Translations under genes and position numbers: made by a program | Shown here: piece by piece, positions 26,718 through 35,521 of the stretch | Position numbering within the stretch: position 1 is the stretch's first letter | How the letters are laid out: the number at the start of each line of letters is the position of its first letter | Notes under the pieces: model-generated | Databases searched by the model: none | What the model was told of the DNA's origin: nothing | Seen by the model: the letters and a program-made list of their open reading frames with translations, nothing else | DNA from: Mycobacterium sherrisii | GTDB lineage: Bacteria > Actinomycetota > Actinomycetes > Mycobacteriales > Mycobacteriaceae | Length of the DNA: 64,000 nucleotides | Assembly (NCBI RefSeq): GCF_002102355.1 | Contig: NZ_LQPT01000070.1 | Coordinates: 122,114 to 186,113, forward strand | Reading direction: 5' to 3'

Positions 26718-27676
26718 TTTCCGTTCCCCGGCGGTTTCGGTTTGGTCAGCACCGCGAGATCGTCGACGCGCCAGCGGCCGTCGTCCTTGGCGAAGTTCAC
26801 CCGCACGGTCGCGGTGATGTAGCGTTCGTCGGGCGCCGCGCCCCGGCGCCCCTGCATGAACAACAGCATCGTCGCCCGGTCCGGCGACGCCGCTTCGATC
26901 GAGCTGTCGGTCACCCAGTATTCATTGATAACCGGGTTGCCCTTTTCCACGATGTCCTGCTGCGCCTTGAGCTGCCCGCGGTACTTGTCGGTGGCCAGCG
27001 ACTGCGCCCGGGTGAAGTCGTCGCGCAACGTCTTCGGGTCGTAGGTCAGCATCTGCGCGACGATCTTGGGTCCCTGAATCCCGATCTGCGCCCTGGTCTG
27101 ATCGGTCGCCCGGTCGCGGGAGTACACCACCGCGTAGCTCATGACGACGCCGGCCAGGCACAGCGCAGCGGCGCCGAGCACCGCGATGGTCGTCCACCGC
27201 CGGATGTCGGGCCGTGGGGCTGCGGAGGACCGTACCTCGGTACGCAATAGCATGTCGGCGAAGGTGCGGCGGCTCGAATCCCATAGCGGCCAAAGCCATC
27301 CCATCACCGATAGGGTATCGAGCAGGTGGGCCAGGTCGCGCAGCAGCAGACTCCAGGCGCCGACGCCGCCGCCGTCGCGCCGAGTCACCGCGATGCCGCA
27401 CAGGGCGCGGCCCAGGCTCCAGCCGACGGTCGGCGGCAACAGCAAGCGGTTGACCAACAGCACCAGGACGGACAGGCCCAACACGCAGATGGACACCCAC
27501 CACCACACGCCGCCGGCCGGCACCGTAAACGACACCAAGGCCATCGTGGTGGCCACGGCAACGGCCGGCAGCACGTCGACAGCGCAGGCGCACAGACGAA
27601 TATGCCAGGGCGCCAAGGCATTCGGTGATGACACTTGGTTGGCCGTGATCGAAGTTTCCTCGACCACCACCGTCAC
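26714..27676 (-). CDS. Mce-associated RDD-domain membrane protein, Rv0176-like (Mam1B)
   Basis: A 320-residue protein that fuses an RDD membrane domain to an Mce-associated periplasmic domain. The first 150 residues hold three helices and the RDD features ('WHIRLCACAVDVLPAVAVAT', 'GWSLGRALCGIAVTRRDGG', 'SRRTFADMLLRTEV'). A fourth helix near residue 165 leads to the soluble domain ('AQSLATDKYRGQLKAQQDIV', 'YITATVRVNFAKDDGRWRVD'). GTG at 27676 overlaps the preceding stop as GTGA. The RDD part probably anchors or interacts with the permeases; its precise role is unknown. Confidence 0.9.
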   Translation of the reverse strand: MTVVVEETSITANQVSSPNALAPWHIRLCACAVDVLPAVAVATTMALVSFTVPAGGVWWWVSICVLGLSVLVLLVNRLLLPPTVGWSLGRALCGIAVTRRDGGGVGAWSLLLRDLAHLLDTLSVMGWLWPLWDSSRRTFADMLLRTEVRSSAAPRPDIRRWTTIAVLGAAALCLAGVVMSYAVVYSRDRATDQTRAQIGIQGPKIVAQMLTYDPKTLRDDFTRAQSLATDKYRGQLKAQQDIVEKGNPVINEYWVTDSSIEAASPDRATMLLFMQGRRGAAPDERYITATVRVNFAKDDGRWRVDDLAVLTKPKPPGNGK

Positions 27677-28449
27677 TTCGTCACCTGGTCGAGCTTGGCG
27701 ATCCGGTACTGGCCTTCGTCGAGCGCCATCTTCACCCGGAGCCGGTAGCCCGTTTCGTTCTGCGATTGATCGCTGGCCACCTTGACACGCATCGCCACCA
27801 GCACGTCGACCGAGCCGTCGCTGTTGGTGCGCTCGACCGCCGCCCGCACGTCCGACACCTGAACGTGGACGTTCGACTCCTTGTATGCCTGCACCAGCAT
27901 GCCGGTGTACAGCAGCGCCTGGGCGCGGAACGCGTCGGTGCCGCAGTCGATGATCTTCTGTTCGGCCGCGATCATCGCGTTGGTGTCGGGCGCCTGGGTG
28001 GCAGCAACGCAGTCGATCGCGGCCCTGAGCGCCGCGGCGTTGTTGCGGGCGATCTCCTGGGTTTGGTGGTGGTAGCGCAACGCGAAGTAGCCACCCGTGC
28101 CGACGGCGGCGGCAAGCAGGACCAGGACCGCGGCGATGCCGGCCAGCCAGCCGCGGGACAGCCGCGACGGGCGGCGCCCGGTTGCGTCGTCGTCGGCCGG
28201 GGTCGCTTCGTCGGCGAGGGCCGCGATTTCGGTCTCAACATCCGCGTCGGGCTCGGCTGCGTCGTCGAGCGGTGCGGGCTGCGCGTCGGCGGTTTCATCG
28301 GCGGCCCCGGCGGCGTCTTCGGCGGACGCGGTATCGACCGATTCCGGCGAATCCTCGGACGTCACCGGGGAGTTGGTTTCGTCGGCGACGTTCTCCGATT
28401 CCTCGCGGATCTTCGGCCGTCTCCGACGCAGACGACTAAGCATCGACAT
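27673..28449 (-). CDS. Mce-associated membrane protein, Rv0175-like (Mam1A)
   Basis: A 258-residue protein: basic start ('MSMLSRLRRRRPKIREE'), an acidic low-complexity cytoplasmic stretch of about 100 residues (rich in D, E, A, S and T), one membrane helix ('LAGIAAVLVLLAAAVGTGGY') and a periplasmic domain with 'DAFRAQALLYTGMLVQAYKE'. The acidic tail is longer than I expect from the roughly 213-residue M. tuberculosis protein. ATG at 28449 is chosen; a second ATG two codons later is equally possible. It starts 11 nt after the mce1F stop. Confidence 0.87.
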   Translation of the reverse strand: MSMLSRLRRRRPKIREESENVADETNSPVTSEDSPESVDTASAEDAAGAADETADAQPAPLDDAAEPDADVETEIAALADEATPADDDATGRRPSRLSRGWLAGIAAVLVLLAAAVGTGGYFALRYHHQTQEIARNNAAALRAAIDCVAATQAPDTNAMIAAEQKIIDCGTDAFRAQALLYTGMLVQAYKESNVHVQVSDVRAAVERTNSDGSVDVLVAMRVKVASDQSQNETGYRLRVKMALDEGQYRIAKLDQVTK

Positions 28450-28460
28450 CGGTGGGGGGT

Positions 28461-30011
28461 TCAGCCGGCGGGCGCCAGCATCTCCTTCCATCCGTCGTCT
28501 CCTGTTTTGGTCGAGTTTTCGACGGAGTATTTGACCCCGTCGGGCCCTACCAGTTCACCGCTCTGGGGACTGTATACCGCCGAGGGAGGCCCGGCGGGGG
28601 TGTAGACACACGGGTTGGGCTGCTGCCCGTTGCACTGCACGCTACCCGAGCCCGGCCGGGTCAACGGGTCGCTGGTCGGCGGCGGTGTCCCCGCCACGCG
28701 GTCCGACGGAGCCGGGTTCATGCCGCTGTTGATCGACGGCGCCGGGATTACCATCCCGGGACGCACCGACTGATCACAGCGCGCAGACGGTGCGGGGCAG
28801 GTCAGGATCTGGTTCGGGTCGCCGTACCACGGGTTCGTCCCGGCGGGCACGTAAGGCCTGGGGTCGCGGCACTCGCGCGGTGTCGCCGCCCGCTTGCCCG
28901 GGACATCGGCGCACGGGATGTTCCGCGAACCACGCACGCTGTTGGCCGGCGTATCCATCGGGATCTTGCAGTACGTTCCCGTCGGCAACGGCTGCAGGCT
29001 GGTGTCGGCCGGCGACCGCCACTCCGGAGCGGGGATGAAGCCGGTCAGACACGGCGGCGGCTGGTTGATCGACAGCGCCAAGTCCAGGGCGGCCTGGTTG
29101 GGGAACGGCGCGGCCACCGTCTGCGCGATCGAGGCTCCCTGCGGCAGGAACACCAGCACCTGCTCGAGGCCGCTGTGGTACCGCTTGAGCAGGTCGAACA
29201 CCACCTCGAGGTTCGCCAATGTCTGCGGCAGCGATTCGCGCACGTCGCTGAACACCGCGCTGACCTGGTCGGCGGTCGGCGCCGCCTGGGACAGGATGCT
29301 CCGGACGTTTTGGTCCCGCGCCGCGGCCTGCGCCGCCAGCGTGTTCAGGTTGCGGGCCCAGCGTTCGATGTTGCTGCTCGAATTGACCTGGCTGTCCAGG
29401 ACCGGGCCGGAGTTCTGGATGATGTCGTTGACGTTGGTGATGTTGGTGCGGAAATCACCGACGATCGCCTGAGTGGAGTCGACCAGGCGCTGCAGCGCGG
29501 GCCCCAACCCACCCACGGACTCGGCGGTCTCGTCGAGCAGCGTGGCGATCTTGTCCTTGGGCAACACCGCCAGCCCGCGGTTCGCGGTGTCGAGTGCCGG
29601 CCCGATCTCCGCGGGCACCGTGCCCTTGGTGATGGTCTGCCCGTCGGCGAGGTACTTGCCGGGGTTCCCCGTCGAGACGAGGTCGAGATACTGTTCACCG
29701 ACGGCCGACACCGAGTGCACGTTGGCGACCGCGTCGACCGGGATCTTGTACTGGCTGTCGATACTCATCGTCGCCTCGGCGCCGTGCGTGGTCGGCTCGA
29801 CGGCGGTGACCTTACCGATTGTGATGCCCCGATAGGTCACGTTGGCGGTCGGATACAGCCCGCCCGAGGCCGGCAGATCGGCCTTGAGCGTGTACCGGCC
29901 GATCCCCATCAGGCTGGGCACCTGCAGGTAGTAGACGCCCAGCACCAGCAGCGAGACCACCGTCAGGACCAGGAACAGCCACAGCTGGCGTCGGATGAAC
30001 GGAGTCAGCAA
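28461..30011 (-). CDS. mce1F: Mce family protein Mce1F (Rv0174)
   Basis: A 516-residue Mce subunit. An N-terminal membrane anchor ('RRQLWLFLVLTVVSLLVLGV') is followed by the MlaD/Mce domain (about 40-120; 'GLYPTANVTYRGITIGKVTA', 'VSAVGEQYLDLVS'), a long helical region and a Pro/Asn/Cys-rich C-terminal tail (from about 345) with many cysteines, probably disulphide-bonded outside the cytoplasm. Six different Mce proteins form a heterohexameric tunnel that delivers fatty acids to the YrbE permeases. The TTG at 30011 overlaps the mce1E stop by 7 nt. Length is normal. Confidence 0.95.
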   Translation of the reverse strand: MLTPFIRRQLWLFLVLTVVSLLVLGVYYLQVPSLMGIGRYTLKADLPASGGLYPTANVTYRGITIGKVTAVEPTTHGAEATMSIDSQYKIPVDAVANVHSVSAVGEQYLDLVSTGNPGKYLADGQTITKGTVPAEIGPALDTANRGLAVLPKDKIATLLDETAESVGGLGPALQRLVDSTQAIVGDFRTNITNVNDIIQNSGPVLDSQVNSSSNIERWARNLNTLAAQAAARDQNVRSILSQAAPTADQVSAVFSDVRESLPQTLANLEVVFDLLKRYHSGLEQVLVFLPQGASIAQTVAAPFPNQAALDLALSINQPPPCLTGFIPAPEWRSPADTSLQPLPTGTYCKIPMDTPANSVRGSRNIPCADVPGKRAATPRECRDPRPYVPAGTNPWYGDPNQILTCPAPSARCDQSVRPGMVIPAPSINSGMNPAPSDRVAGTPPPTSDPLTRPGSGSVQCNGQQPNPCVYTPAGPPSAVYSPQSGELVGPDGVKYSVENSTKTGDDGWKEMLAPAG

Positions 30012-31288
30012 TTCCGGTCCCCCCTTTCCACCAGCGGCCCGCCGGGCGCGTCATTGGGGTTCGACGTGTAGCGGACGTCGGGGATCATCGTCTCCGGGTC
30101 GCGGCCGAACGACTGCTCAAGAGCCCGCAGCGCGCCCGACAATCCGGTGCCCGTCAGGAACGCGTTGTCGACGGCGCTGTAGGTCACGTCCAGCGTCAGC
30201 GAGATGTTGACGTAGTCCCCGCGGAACATCTTCGGCACGGTGTCGATGTCGAACGGCTGCGTCAGGATCAGCTTCAGCGCGCCGATCAGGTACGGCGAGG
30301 CCCGGCCGAGCTCCTTCAACGGGCATTGCAATGCCTGCAGATCGGTGTGCAGCGGCGCCCGCGCCTCCGACAGATACTGGTCGGCGGCCTGGCTGAGCCG
30401 GCCCACCGAATCGGCGGCGTTGATCAGCAGGTTCTTGGTGTCGGCGAAGTGCTTGATCAGCGGCGGGATGTCGGTCAGCACCCGGTCCAGGACGTCGGCC
30501 CGGCCACCCACATAGGTCAGCAGCCGGTTGGTGGAGTCGATCGCGTGCGTGATGTCGTCGCGCTGCTGGTTGAGCTGGGTGGTGAAGGTGTCTAGCTTGC
30601 CGAGGAAGGACCGGATCTGCTCGCCGCGGCCGTTGAAGATGTTGTAGACCTCGTTCTGCAGCACCTCCAGGTTGGGGATGCCGCCGCCGCGCAGGATCAA
30701 CGACAGGCTGGCCAACGTCTGCTCGGTGGTGGGGTACGACGTCGCATTCTTCAGCGGAATGGTGTCGCCGTTCCGCAGCAAATCCTGCGACGGGTTCGGC
30801 GGTGCGGCGAGTTCCACGTGCTGCGAACCCAGCAGCGACGTCTGGCCGATCCGGGCGATGGCGTTCTTCGGTAACTTGACGCTCTTCTTCACACCCAGCG
30901 TCAGGGTCGCCACCCAGTTTTTCAGGTTGATGGCCTTGATCGAGCCGACGAAGACGTCGGCGACCATCACCTTGCTGTTGCCGTTGATGGCCAGGGTGTC
31001 GGGCACCTGGACGTAGATCGTCATGGAATCCGGTCCGCTGCCCGGACCGCCGGGGATCGCCACGTTGGAGATGCCTCGCCACCCACAGGAGCTGAGCACC
31101 ATGGCGATCACCAGCAGCACCAACCCCTGCCAGGCCCGATGCCGGAGGAAGCGCGTCACGCCGCTCATCGCGCGCCGCTGTACCTGTCGGTTCGGCTTGC
31201 TCCTCGCGGCTACGCCGCTCATCGCGCGCCGCTGTACCTGTCGGTTCGGCTTGCTCCTCGCGGCTACGCCGCTCATCGCGCGCCTCAC
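30005..31288 (-). CDS. lprK: Mce family lipoprotein Mce1E / LprK (Rv0173), repeat-expanded N-terminus
   Basis: A lipoprotein subunit of the Mce1 complex. The hydrophobic core 'WQGLVLLVIAMVLSSCGW' has a good lipobox (LSSC). It is followed by the MlaD/Mce domain ('MTIYVQVPDTLAINGNSKVM', 'TSLLGSQHVELAAPP') and a helical domain ending 'NPNDAPGGPLVERGDRNC'. From the GTG at 31288, which overlaps the mce1D stop as GTGA, the product is 427 residues. The first 40 codons are mostly a 54-bp tandem repeat that duplicates 'RAMSGVAARSKPNRQVQR', so in-frame ATGs recur at 31276, 31222 and 31168. Starting at 31168 would give a normal-length signal peptide; which start is used is undecided. Confidence 0.93.
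   Translation of the reverse strand: MRRAMSGVAARSKPNRQVQRRAMSGVAARSKPNRQVQRRAMSGVTRFLRHRAWQGLVLLVIAMVLSSCGWRGISNVAIPGGPGSGPDSMTIYVQVPDTLAINGNSKVMVADVFVGSIKAINLKNWVATLTLGVKKSVKLPKNAIARIGQTSLLGSQHVELAAPPNPSQDLLRNGDTIPLKNATSYPTTEQTLASLSLILRGGGIPNLEVLQNEVYNIFNGRGEQIRSFLGKLDTFTTQLNQQRDDITHAIDSTNRLLTYVGGRADVLDRVLTDIPPLIKHFADTKNLLINAADSVGRLSQAADQYLSEARAPLHTDLQALQCPLKELGRASPYLIGALKLILTQPFDIDTVPKMFRGDYVNISLTLDVTYSAVDNAFLTGTGLSGALRALEQSFGRDPETMIPDVRYTSNPNDAPGGPLVERGDRNC
31159..31284. repeat. 54-bp in-frame tandem repeat (2.3 copies) at the mce1E start
   Basis: Bases 31159-31212 and 31213-31266 are identical, and 31267-31284 repeats the first 18 bases again. Each unit encodes 18 residues, keeps frame and carries a potential ATG start codon. 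The repeat begins immediately after the mce1D stop in the direction of transcription, so it lies exactly at the junction of two translationally coupled genes. Confidence 0.95.
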
Positions 31289-32898
31289 TGCCCCAGCCCC
31301 GCATCAACCGGCGCCGGCGGTCCCCCGGCGTTGGGCGCCGGGGCCGCAACCGGCGCGGGTGTCGGAGCGACCGGACCGGGGAGCACCCCCGGTCCCGGTG
31401 CCGGCGGTTGGACCGGCGTCGGGGCCCGCAACCCGATGGGCGGCAGGATCGGGTTCTCGTCGTACGCGTTCGGCGGACCCGGCGGGGTCTGCAGGTTCGA
31501 TTGGACGGGCTCGATGTTGGGACCGCCCATCAGCTCGGCCAGCGAGTCCGGCGTCATCAGGCCCGCGGTGATCGGCCCCACCTGCTGGCCCTGCATACCG
31601 GGCGCCACGATCCAGCCGTGCTGGGTGTTGCGGTGCGACAACGGGGTGTCCGGCACCCAGATGCCCGGGACCGTCGTGTCCTTATAACCGTTCGGCGGCT
31701 GCAGCCGCGGCTCGGAGTAGGCGATGTGTTTGGGCAGCGTCTCGGCCGTGCTGAACAGGTTCAGGCCGAACGGCAGGTAGTTGAACTTGATCGCATCGAG
31801 GATCGGCGCGAGGTACTGCGCGCACAGCTCCGCCGACTCCTGATACCCGAGCCGGCTGCCCGCCTGGATCGAGCTGCAGATGAACTGCATGGGGTTGGCG
31901 AAGTTCGTGATCGCCGGAATGGCCACCACCGACCCGTGCGTCGGGTGATAGATCTGGTTGATGTTCGACGCCGCGGTCGGCAAGACGTGCAGCGCGGTTT
32001 CCAACCCGTTCAGCGAGTCGGGCTGCAGCAGCGTGTTGGTGGCCGTGGCCAGGTTGTTCACGTCGGTGGCCAGCACCTCGTGGTTCTTGTCCAGCCACGG
32101 ACGCACGGTCGTCAGCAGGCTGTCGAACTGCTGCAGGGCGTTCGACAGGTCGCCGTCGGACGAGGCGAGCCGGCCGGTGACGTCGGCCAGGTTCTGATTG
32201 AGCGCGACGAACTGCGCGTCGTCTTGGTGCAGCGCGTTGACGAACAACGCCAGGCTGCGCACCACCGCGAAGAAGTCGCCGCGGCCCTCGTTGAGCGCGG
32301 TCAACGCCGACGACAGGCTGTTCAGCGCGGTGTTGATCTGCTTGCTCTTCCCGGCCAGGCCGTCAGCGAAGGACGTGATGACCTCACCGAACGGGCCCGT
32401 CGGCTGCTCCTTGGTCGGGCCGAGCTTGGAGATGATGTTGGTGATGCTATTGCGCAGCTCGTCCCATTCCACCGGCACCTGGGTGCGCTCTTCGGGGATC
32501 ACCGCGTTGTCGCCGAGCACCGGCCCGCCCTTGTAGGGCGGTTCCAGCTGAATTGCGCGCGACGCCACCAGCGTCGGGTTGAGAATCACCGCCGACGCGT
32601 TGGCCGGCACCTTGTATTTGTTCTCGTAATGGAACGTCACCTTCATCTTGTCGCCGACCGGCTCGATGCTGTCGATCGATCCGACCCGCAGACCCATGAT
32701 CTGAACCTTGTCCCCCTTGTAGAGGGCGTTGGCGGCGGGGAAATAGGCGATCACGGTGTTGTTCGTCAGCTTCTCGAACAGCCGGTAGCCGACATAGCCG
32801 ACCACCAGGGCCACCACCACGATCAGCGATCCGACAATCGCCGTCGTCCGGGAGAACTTGGGGAGCCGCACGTTGCGGATGTCAAAGATGGTGCTCAA
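31285..32898 (-). CDS. mce1D: Mce family protein Mce1D (Rv0172)
   Basis: A 537-residue Mce subunit with a single N-terminal membrane helix ('AIVGSLIVVVALVVGYVGYR'), an MlaD/Mce domain ('NALYKGDKVQIMGLRVGSID', 'SAVILNPTLVASRAIQLEP'), a helical needle region (about 150-330) and a Pro/Ala/Gly-rich C-terminal tail of about 80 residues after 'GLMTPDSLAELMGGPN'. It is slightly longer than the M. tuberculosis protein (about 530). The TTG start at 32898 overlaps the mce1C stop (TTGA). Function as in the complex: a periplasmic conduit for fatty acids. Confidence 0.95.
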   Translation of the reverse strand: MSTIFDIRNVRLPKFSRTTAIVGSLIVVVALVVGYVGYRLFEKLTNNTVIAYFPAANALYKGDKVQIMGLRVGSIDSIEPVGDKMKVTFHYENKYKVPANASAVILNPTLVASRAIQLEPPYKGGPVLGDNAVIPEERTQVPVEWDELRNSITNIISKLGPTKEQPTGPFGEVITSFADGLAGKSKQINTALNSLSSALTALNEGRGDFFAVVRSLALFVNALHQDDAQFVALNQNLADVTGRLASSDGDLSNALQQFDSLLTTVRPWLDKNHEVLATDVNNLATATNTLLQPDSLNGLETALHVLPTAASNINQIYHPTHGSVVAIPAITNFANPMQFICSSIQAGSRLGYQESAELCAQYLAPILDAIKFNYLPFGLNLFSTAETLPKHIAYSEPRLQPPNGYKDTTVPGIWVPDTPLSHRNTQHGWIVAPGMQGQQVGPITAGLMTPDSLAELMGGPNIEPVQSNLQTPPGPPNAYDENPILPPIGLRAPTPVQPPAPGPGVLPGPVAPTPAPVAAPAPNAGGPPAPVDAGLGQ

Positions 32899-34484
32899 TT
32901 CTGGCTACCTCCCGTGACACCACTACCACCCGATCCGCCCGGGTTGATGAACGGCGCCGGCAACTGGTTCCCCGGCCCGGGCGGGGCCGGCGGACCCGGC
33001 GGCAAGCCCGGCGCGAACGTCGACGGCGGCGGCGTGGGTCCGGCCGGGGCCAGGTTCTCGGTGCGCGCACCCGGCGGTGCCTGCGCCGGCAACGGCACCG
33101 GGGTTCCGGGAACGTTCGGCGGCGGGTCGCCCGGACGCCCGGCGATCGGCATGCCCGGCGTGGGCGGCAGTCCGTCGGGGTTCGGCGGCGACGTCGCGAC
33201 GTCGATGGGCGCCGGGAATCCGGGCCCGCCGAATGGTCCGACGGTGGCACCCGCGCATGGCAGCGGGTTCCACGGCCGCGGCAGACCCTCGTCGCCGACG
33301 GTGATGTTGCCGCCAGGGTTCGCCGGCGTGTACGAGCACGGCGAGCCCGGCGGGATGGCCGGCCCGGGATGGTCGGGCGTGCCCTCCAGTACCGGCGGTG
33401 CCGGCGGCGGCGCGCCGTTGGGGAATCGGGTGCCGTTCGGGTCGGGCCAGCGGTATTCCGGCAGGCCGGCGCTGCGCCAGAAGTTCTCCGGATCGATGCC
33501 GCGCTTCTTGAACGCCGCGTCCACCCAGGGCTGGATGATTTGGTACAGCGCCAGGTTGTGCAGCACCACCTTGAAGAACGGTCCCGACGCGATGGCCTCG
33601 TTCAGGGACGGCAGGAACCGGCCGACCTCGGTCAGACCGTCGGCCACGTCCTGTCGGCGGTCGACCAGGATCTGACTGATCGTGCGCAGCTGCTCCAGCA
33701 CGTGGTTCAGGTTCGGGTTGTCGTTGATCAGGCCCTTGACCTGTTCGGAGAACGCGGCCACGTTGCTCAGCAGCGCGTTGATCGCTTGACCGCGCTCGTT
33801 GAAGGCCGCCAGCAGCGTCTTGGCGTTGACCAGCAGCCGGTCCACCTGCTCGCTGCGGTCGCCGAGGATGCTGGCCACCTGGTTGGCCTGGGCGAGCAGA
33901 TGCTTGACCTCCGCGTCCCGCTTGCCGACCGTGTCGGAGAACTTCGCGACGCCGTCCAGGGCGGCGCTCAGGTGCGGGTAGGTCTGGTCGATGGTCTGCG
34001 ACAGCACGTGCAGCGACTCTTTGACCGTGTCGATGTCCCAGCCCGACGCAGCCTTGGTGACGTCGAAGAAGGCGTCGTAGATCTGGTAGGGCGTCGTGCT
34101 CTGGCCGATCGGCAAGGTGGCCCCGGGGCGCAGCGGTTGGGAACCCCGCGCCTCGATCTCCATAACCTTCTTACCGAGAATGGTGTCGGTGCGGATGGCC
34201 AGCCGGCTCTCGGTGCCGATCGTGTTGGTGCCGATCGAGAACTTCATCACGACGTGGTCGCCGTCGATCTTGAGGCCCTCGACCTTGCCCACGTCCATAC
34301 CGGCGATGCGCACCTTGTCGCCGGTATTGATGCCGCCGGAGTCGGTGAACTGCCCGTAGTAGGCCGGCCGTGCCATCAGGATCGGGACACTGGTGAAGCT
34401 TTGCCCGACGCCGATCACCAGCAGCGTGACCACGATGCCCATCAGGCCGAGCCGGAGTCGGTTCGGAGGTTCCAGCGTTCTCAT
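32895..34484 (-). CDS. mce1C: Mce family protein Mce1C (Rv0171)
   Basis: A 529-residue Mce subunit. It opens 'MRTLEPPNRLRLGLMGIVVT' with a membrane helix, then the MlaD/Mce domain ('GQFTDSGGINTGDKVRIAGM', 'TDTILGKKVMEIEARGSQPL'), a long helical region ('QANQVASILGDRSEQVDRLL') and a Pro-rich tail of about 160 residues with many PPG and PGxPP motifs. ATG at 34484 is chosen because it overlaps the mce1B stop as ATGA; a GTG four codons earlier also exists. The tail is a little longer than in M. tuberculosis. Confidence 0.95.
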   Translation of the reverse strand: MRTLEPPNRLRLGLMGIVVTLLVIGVGQSFTSVPILMARPAYYGQFTDSGGINTGDKVRIAGMDVGKVEGLKIDGDHVVMKFSIGTNTIGTESRLAIRTDTILGKKVMEIEARGSQPLRPGATLPIGQSTTPYQIYDAFFDVTKAASGWDIDTVKESLHVLSQTIDQTYPHLSAALDGVAKFSDTVGKRDAEVKHLLAQANQVASILGDRSEQVDRLLVNAKTLLAAFNERGQAINALLSNVAAFSEQVKGLINDNPNLNHVLEQLRTISQILVDRRQDVADGLTEVGRFLPSLNEAIASGPFFKVVLHNLALYQIIQPWVDAAFKKRGIDPENFWRSAGLPEYRWPDPNGTRFPNGAPPPAPPVLEGTPDHPGPAIPPGSPCSYTPANPGGNITVGDEGLPRPWNPLPCAGATVGPFGGPGFPAPIDVATSPPNPDGLPPTPGMPIAGRPGDPPPNVPGTPVPLPAQAPPGARTENLAPAGPTPPPSTFAPGLPPGPPAPPGPGNQLPAPFINPGGSGGSGVTGGSQN

Positions 34485-35521
34485 TGCGGGGTGCACCTAC
34501 CCGTCGGCTGCTGGAAGAGCCGGACCGTGCGCACCGGGCCACCGCCCTGCAGACCGTTGATCTTCAGCGTGATGTCGCAGGCGTAGAAGTTGACGAAGTC
34601 TCCGTAGGACCCGATGGCCCGCCCGATCATGTTCAGCGCGGTCGGCACCTTCTTCAGGTAGTCCTGCAGTTGGTCCTGCTGATCGATCAGCGGCTGCTGA
34701 ATCCCGTCCAAATAGTTGATCGTCTTGTGCAGCAGTGCGCGGTCCTCGGCCAGCAGATCGGCCACGGTCCCGGCGGCGTTACTGATGTGCGCGGTCCCAC
34801 CGGCCAGCTGGTCCTTGTGGTCCTTGAGCCCGGTGATCAGCACCTCGAGGTTGTTGACGGTCTGGTCGAACTGCTGGCGATGCCGGACGGTGGTGTCCAG
34901 CACGATGTTCAGGTTCTTGATCACCTCGCCGATCGCCTGGTCGCGCTCCCCGATCTGGGAGGTCAGCTGCGCGGTGTTGTCAAGGATGTCGTTGATGGTC
35001 CCGCCCTGCCCCTGGAACACGGTGACCAGCGCGGTGGCGATGGTGTTGACCTTCTCCGGGTCCAACGCCCGGAACAGCGGCTTGAACCCGCCGATCAATG
35101 CGTCGAGGTCGAGCGCCGGCGAGGTGCGCGACAGCGGGATGAAACCGCCGGGGGCCAGGATCTTGTCGGCGCCTTCACCCTCGCCGCGCTTGAGCTCGAG
35201 GTACCGGTTTCCGATCAGGTCGAGGTAGCGGATCTGCGCCGTCGTCGACTGGTACAGCGGGACCGAGCGGTCGACGTTGAACTTCACCCGGGCCCGCTTG
35301 CCGCCGTCGACCAGCTGCACCGAATCGACCTTGCCGATCTCCACACCGGAGGCGCGGACAAACTGGCCCTGACGTAACCCACTGATGTTGCTGAACTCGG
35401 CCGTGTACGCGTAGGTGCGGTCGAACCGCATCTGACCGAACACCACGACGATCATCGCAGTGAACAGCAACAGCACCAGCGAGAAGATGCTGAGTCGAAT
35501 GAGCGTGCCGGTGATTTTCAT
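34481..35521 (-). CDS. mce1B: Mce family protein Mce1B (Rv0170)
   Basis: A 346-residue Mce subunit, the shortest of the six and the same length as in M. tuberculosis. A membrane anchor ('RLSIFSLVLLLFTAMIVVVF') precedes the MlaD/Mce domain ('SGLRQGQFVRASGVEIGKVD', 'YLDLIGNRYLELKRGEG') and a coiled helical region with 'QQFDQTVNNLEVLITGLKDH'. It lacks the proline-rich tail of its neighbours and ends 'FQQPTGRCTPQ'. ATG at 35521 overlaps the mce1A stop as ATGA. Confidence 0.96.
   Translation of the reverse strand: MKITGTLIRLSIFSLVLLLFTAMIVVVFGQMRFDRTYAYTAEFSNISGLRQGQFVRASGVEIGKVDSVQLVDGGKRARVKFNVDRSVPLYQSTTAQIRYLDLIGNRYLELKRGEGEGADKILAPGGFIPLSRTSPALDLDALIGGFKPLFRALDPEKVNTIATALVTVFQGQGGTINDILDNTAQLTSQIGERDQAIGEVIKNLNIVLDTTVRHRQQFDQTVNNLEVLITGLKDHKDQLAGGTAHISNAAGTVADLLAEDRALLHKTINYLDGIQQPLIDQQDQLQDYLKKVPTALNMIGRAIGSYGDFVNFYACDITLKINGLQGGGPVRTVRLFQQPTGRCTPQ

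Noticed and set aside
31408-33675. Long open frame (about 755 codons) on the plus strand opposite mce1D and mce1C
   Set aside because: Mirror of mce genes with low-complexity Arg/Gly/Val content; no start signal or homology.
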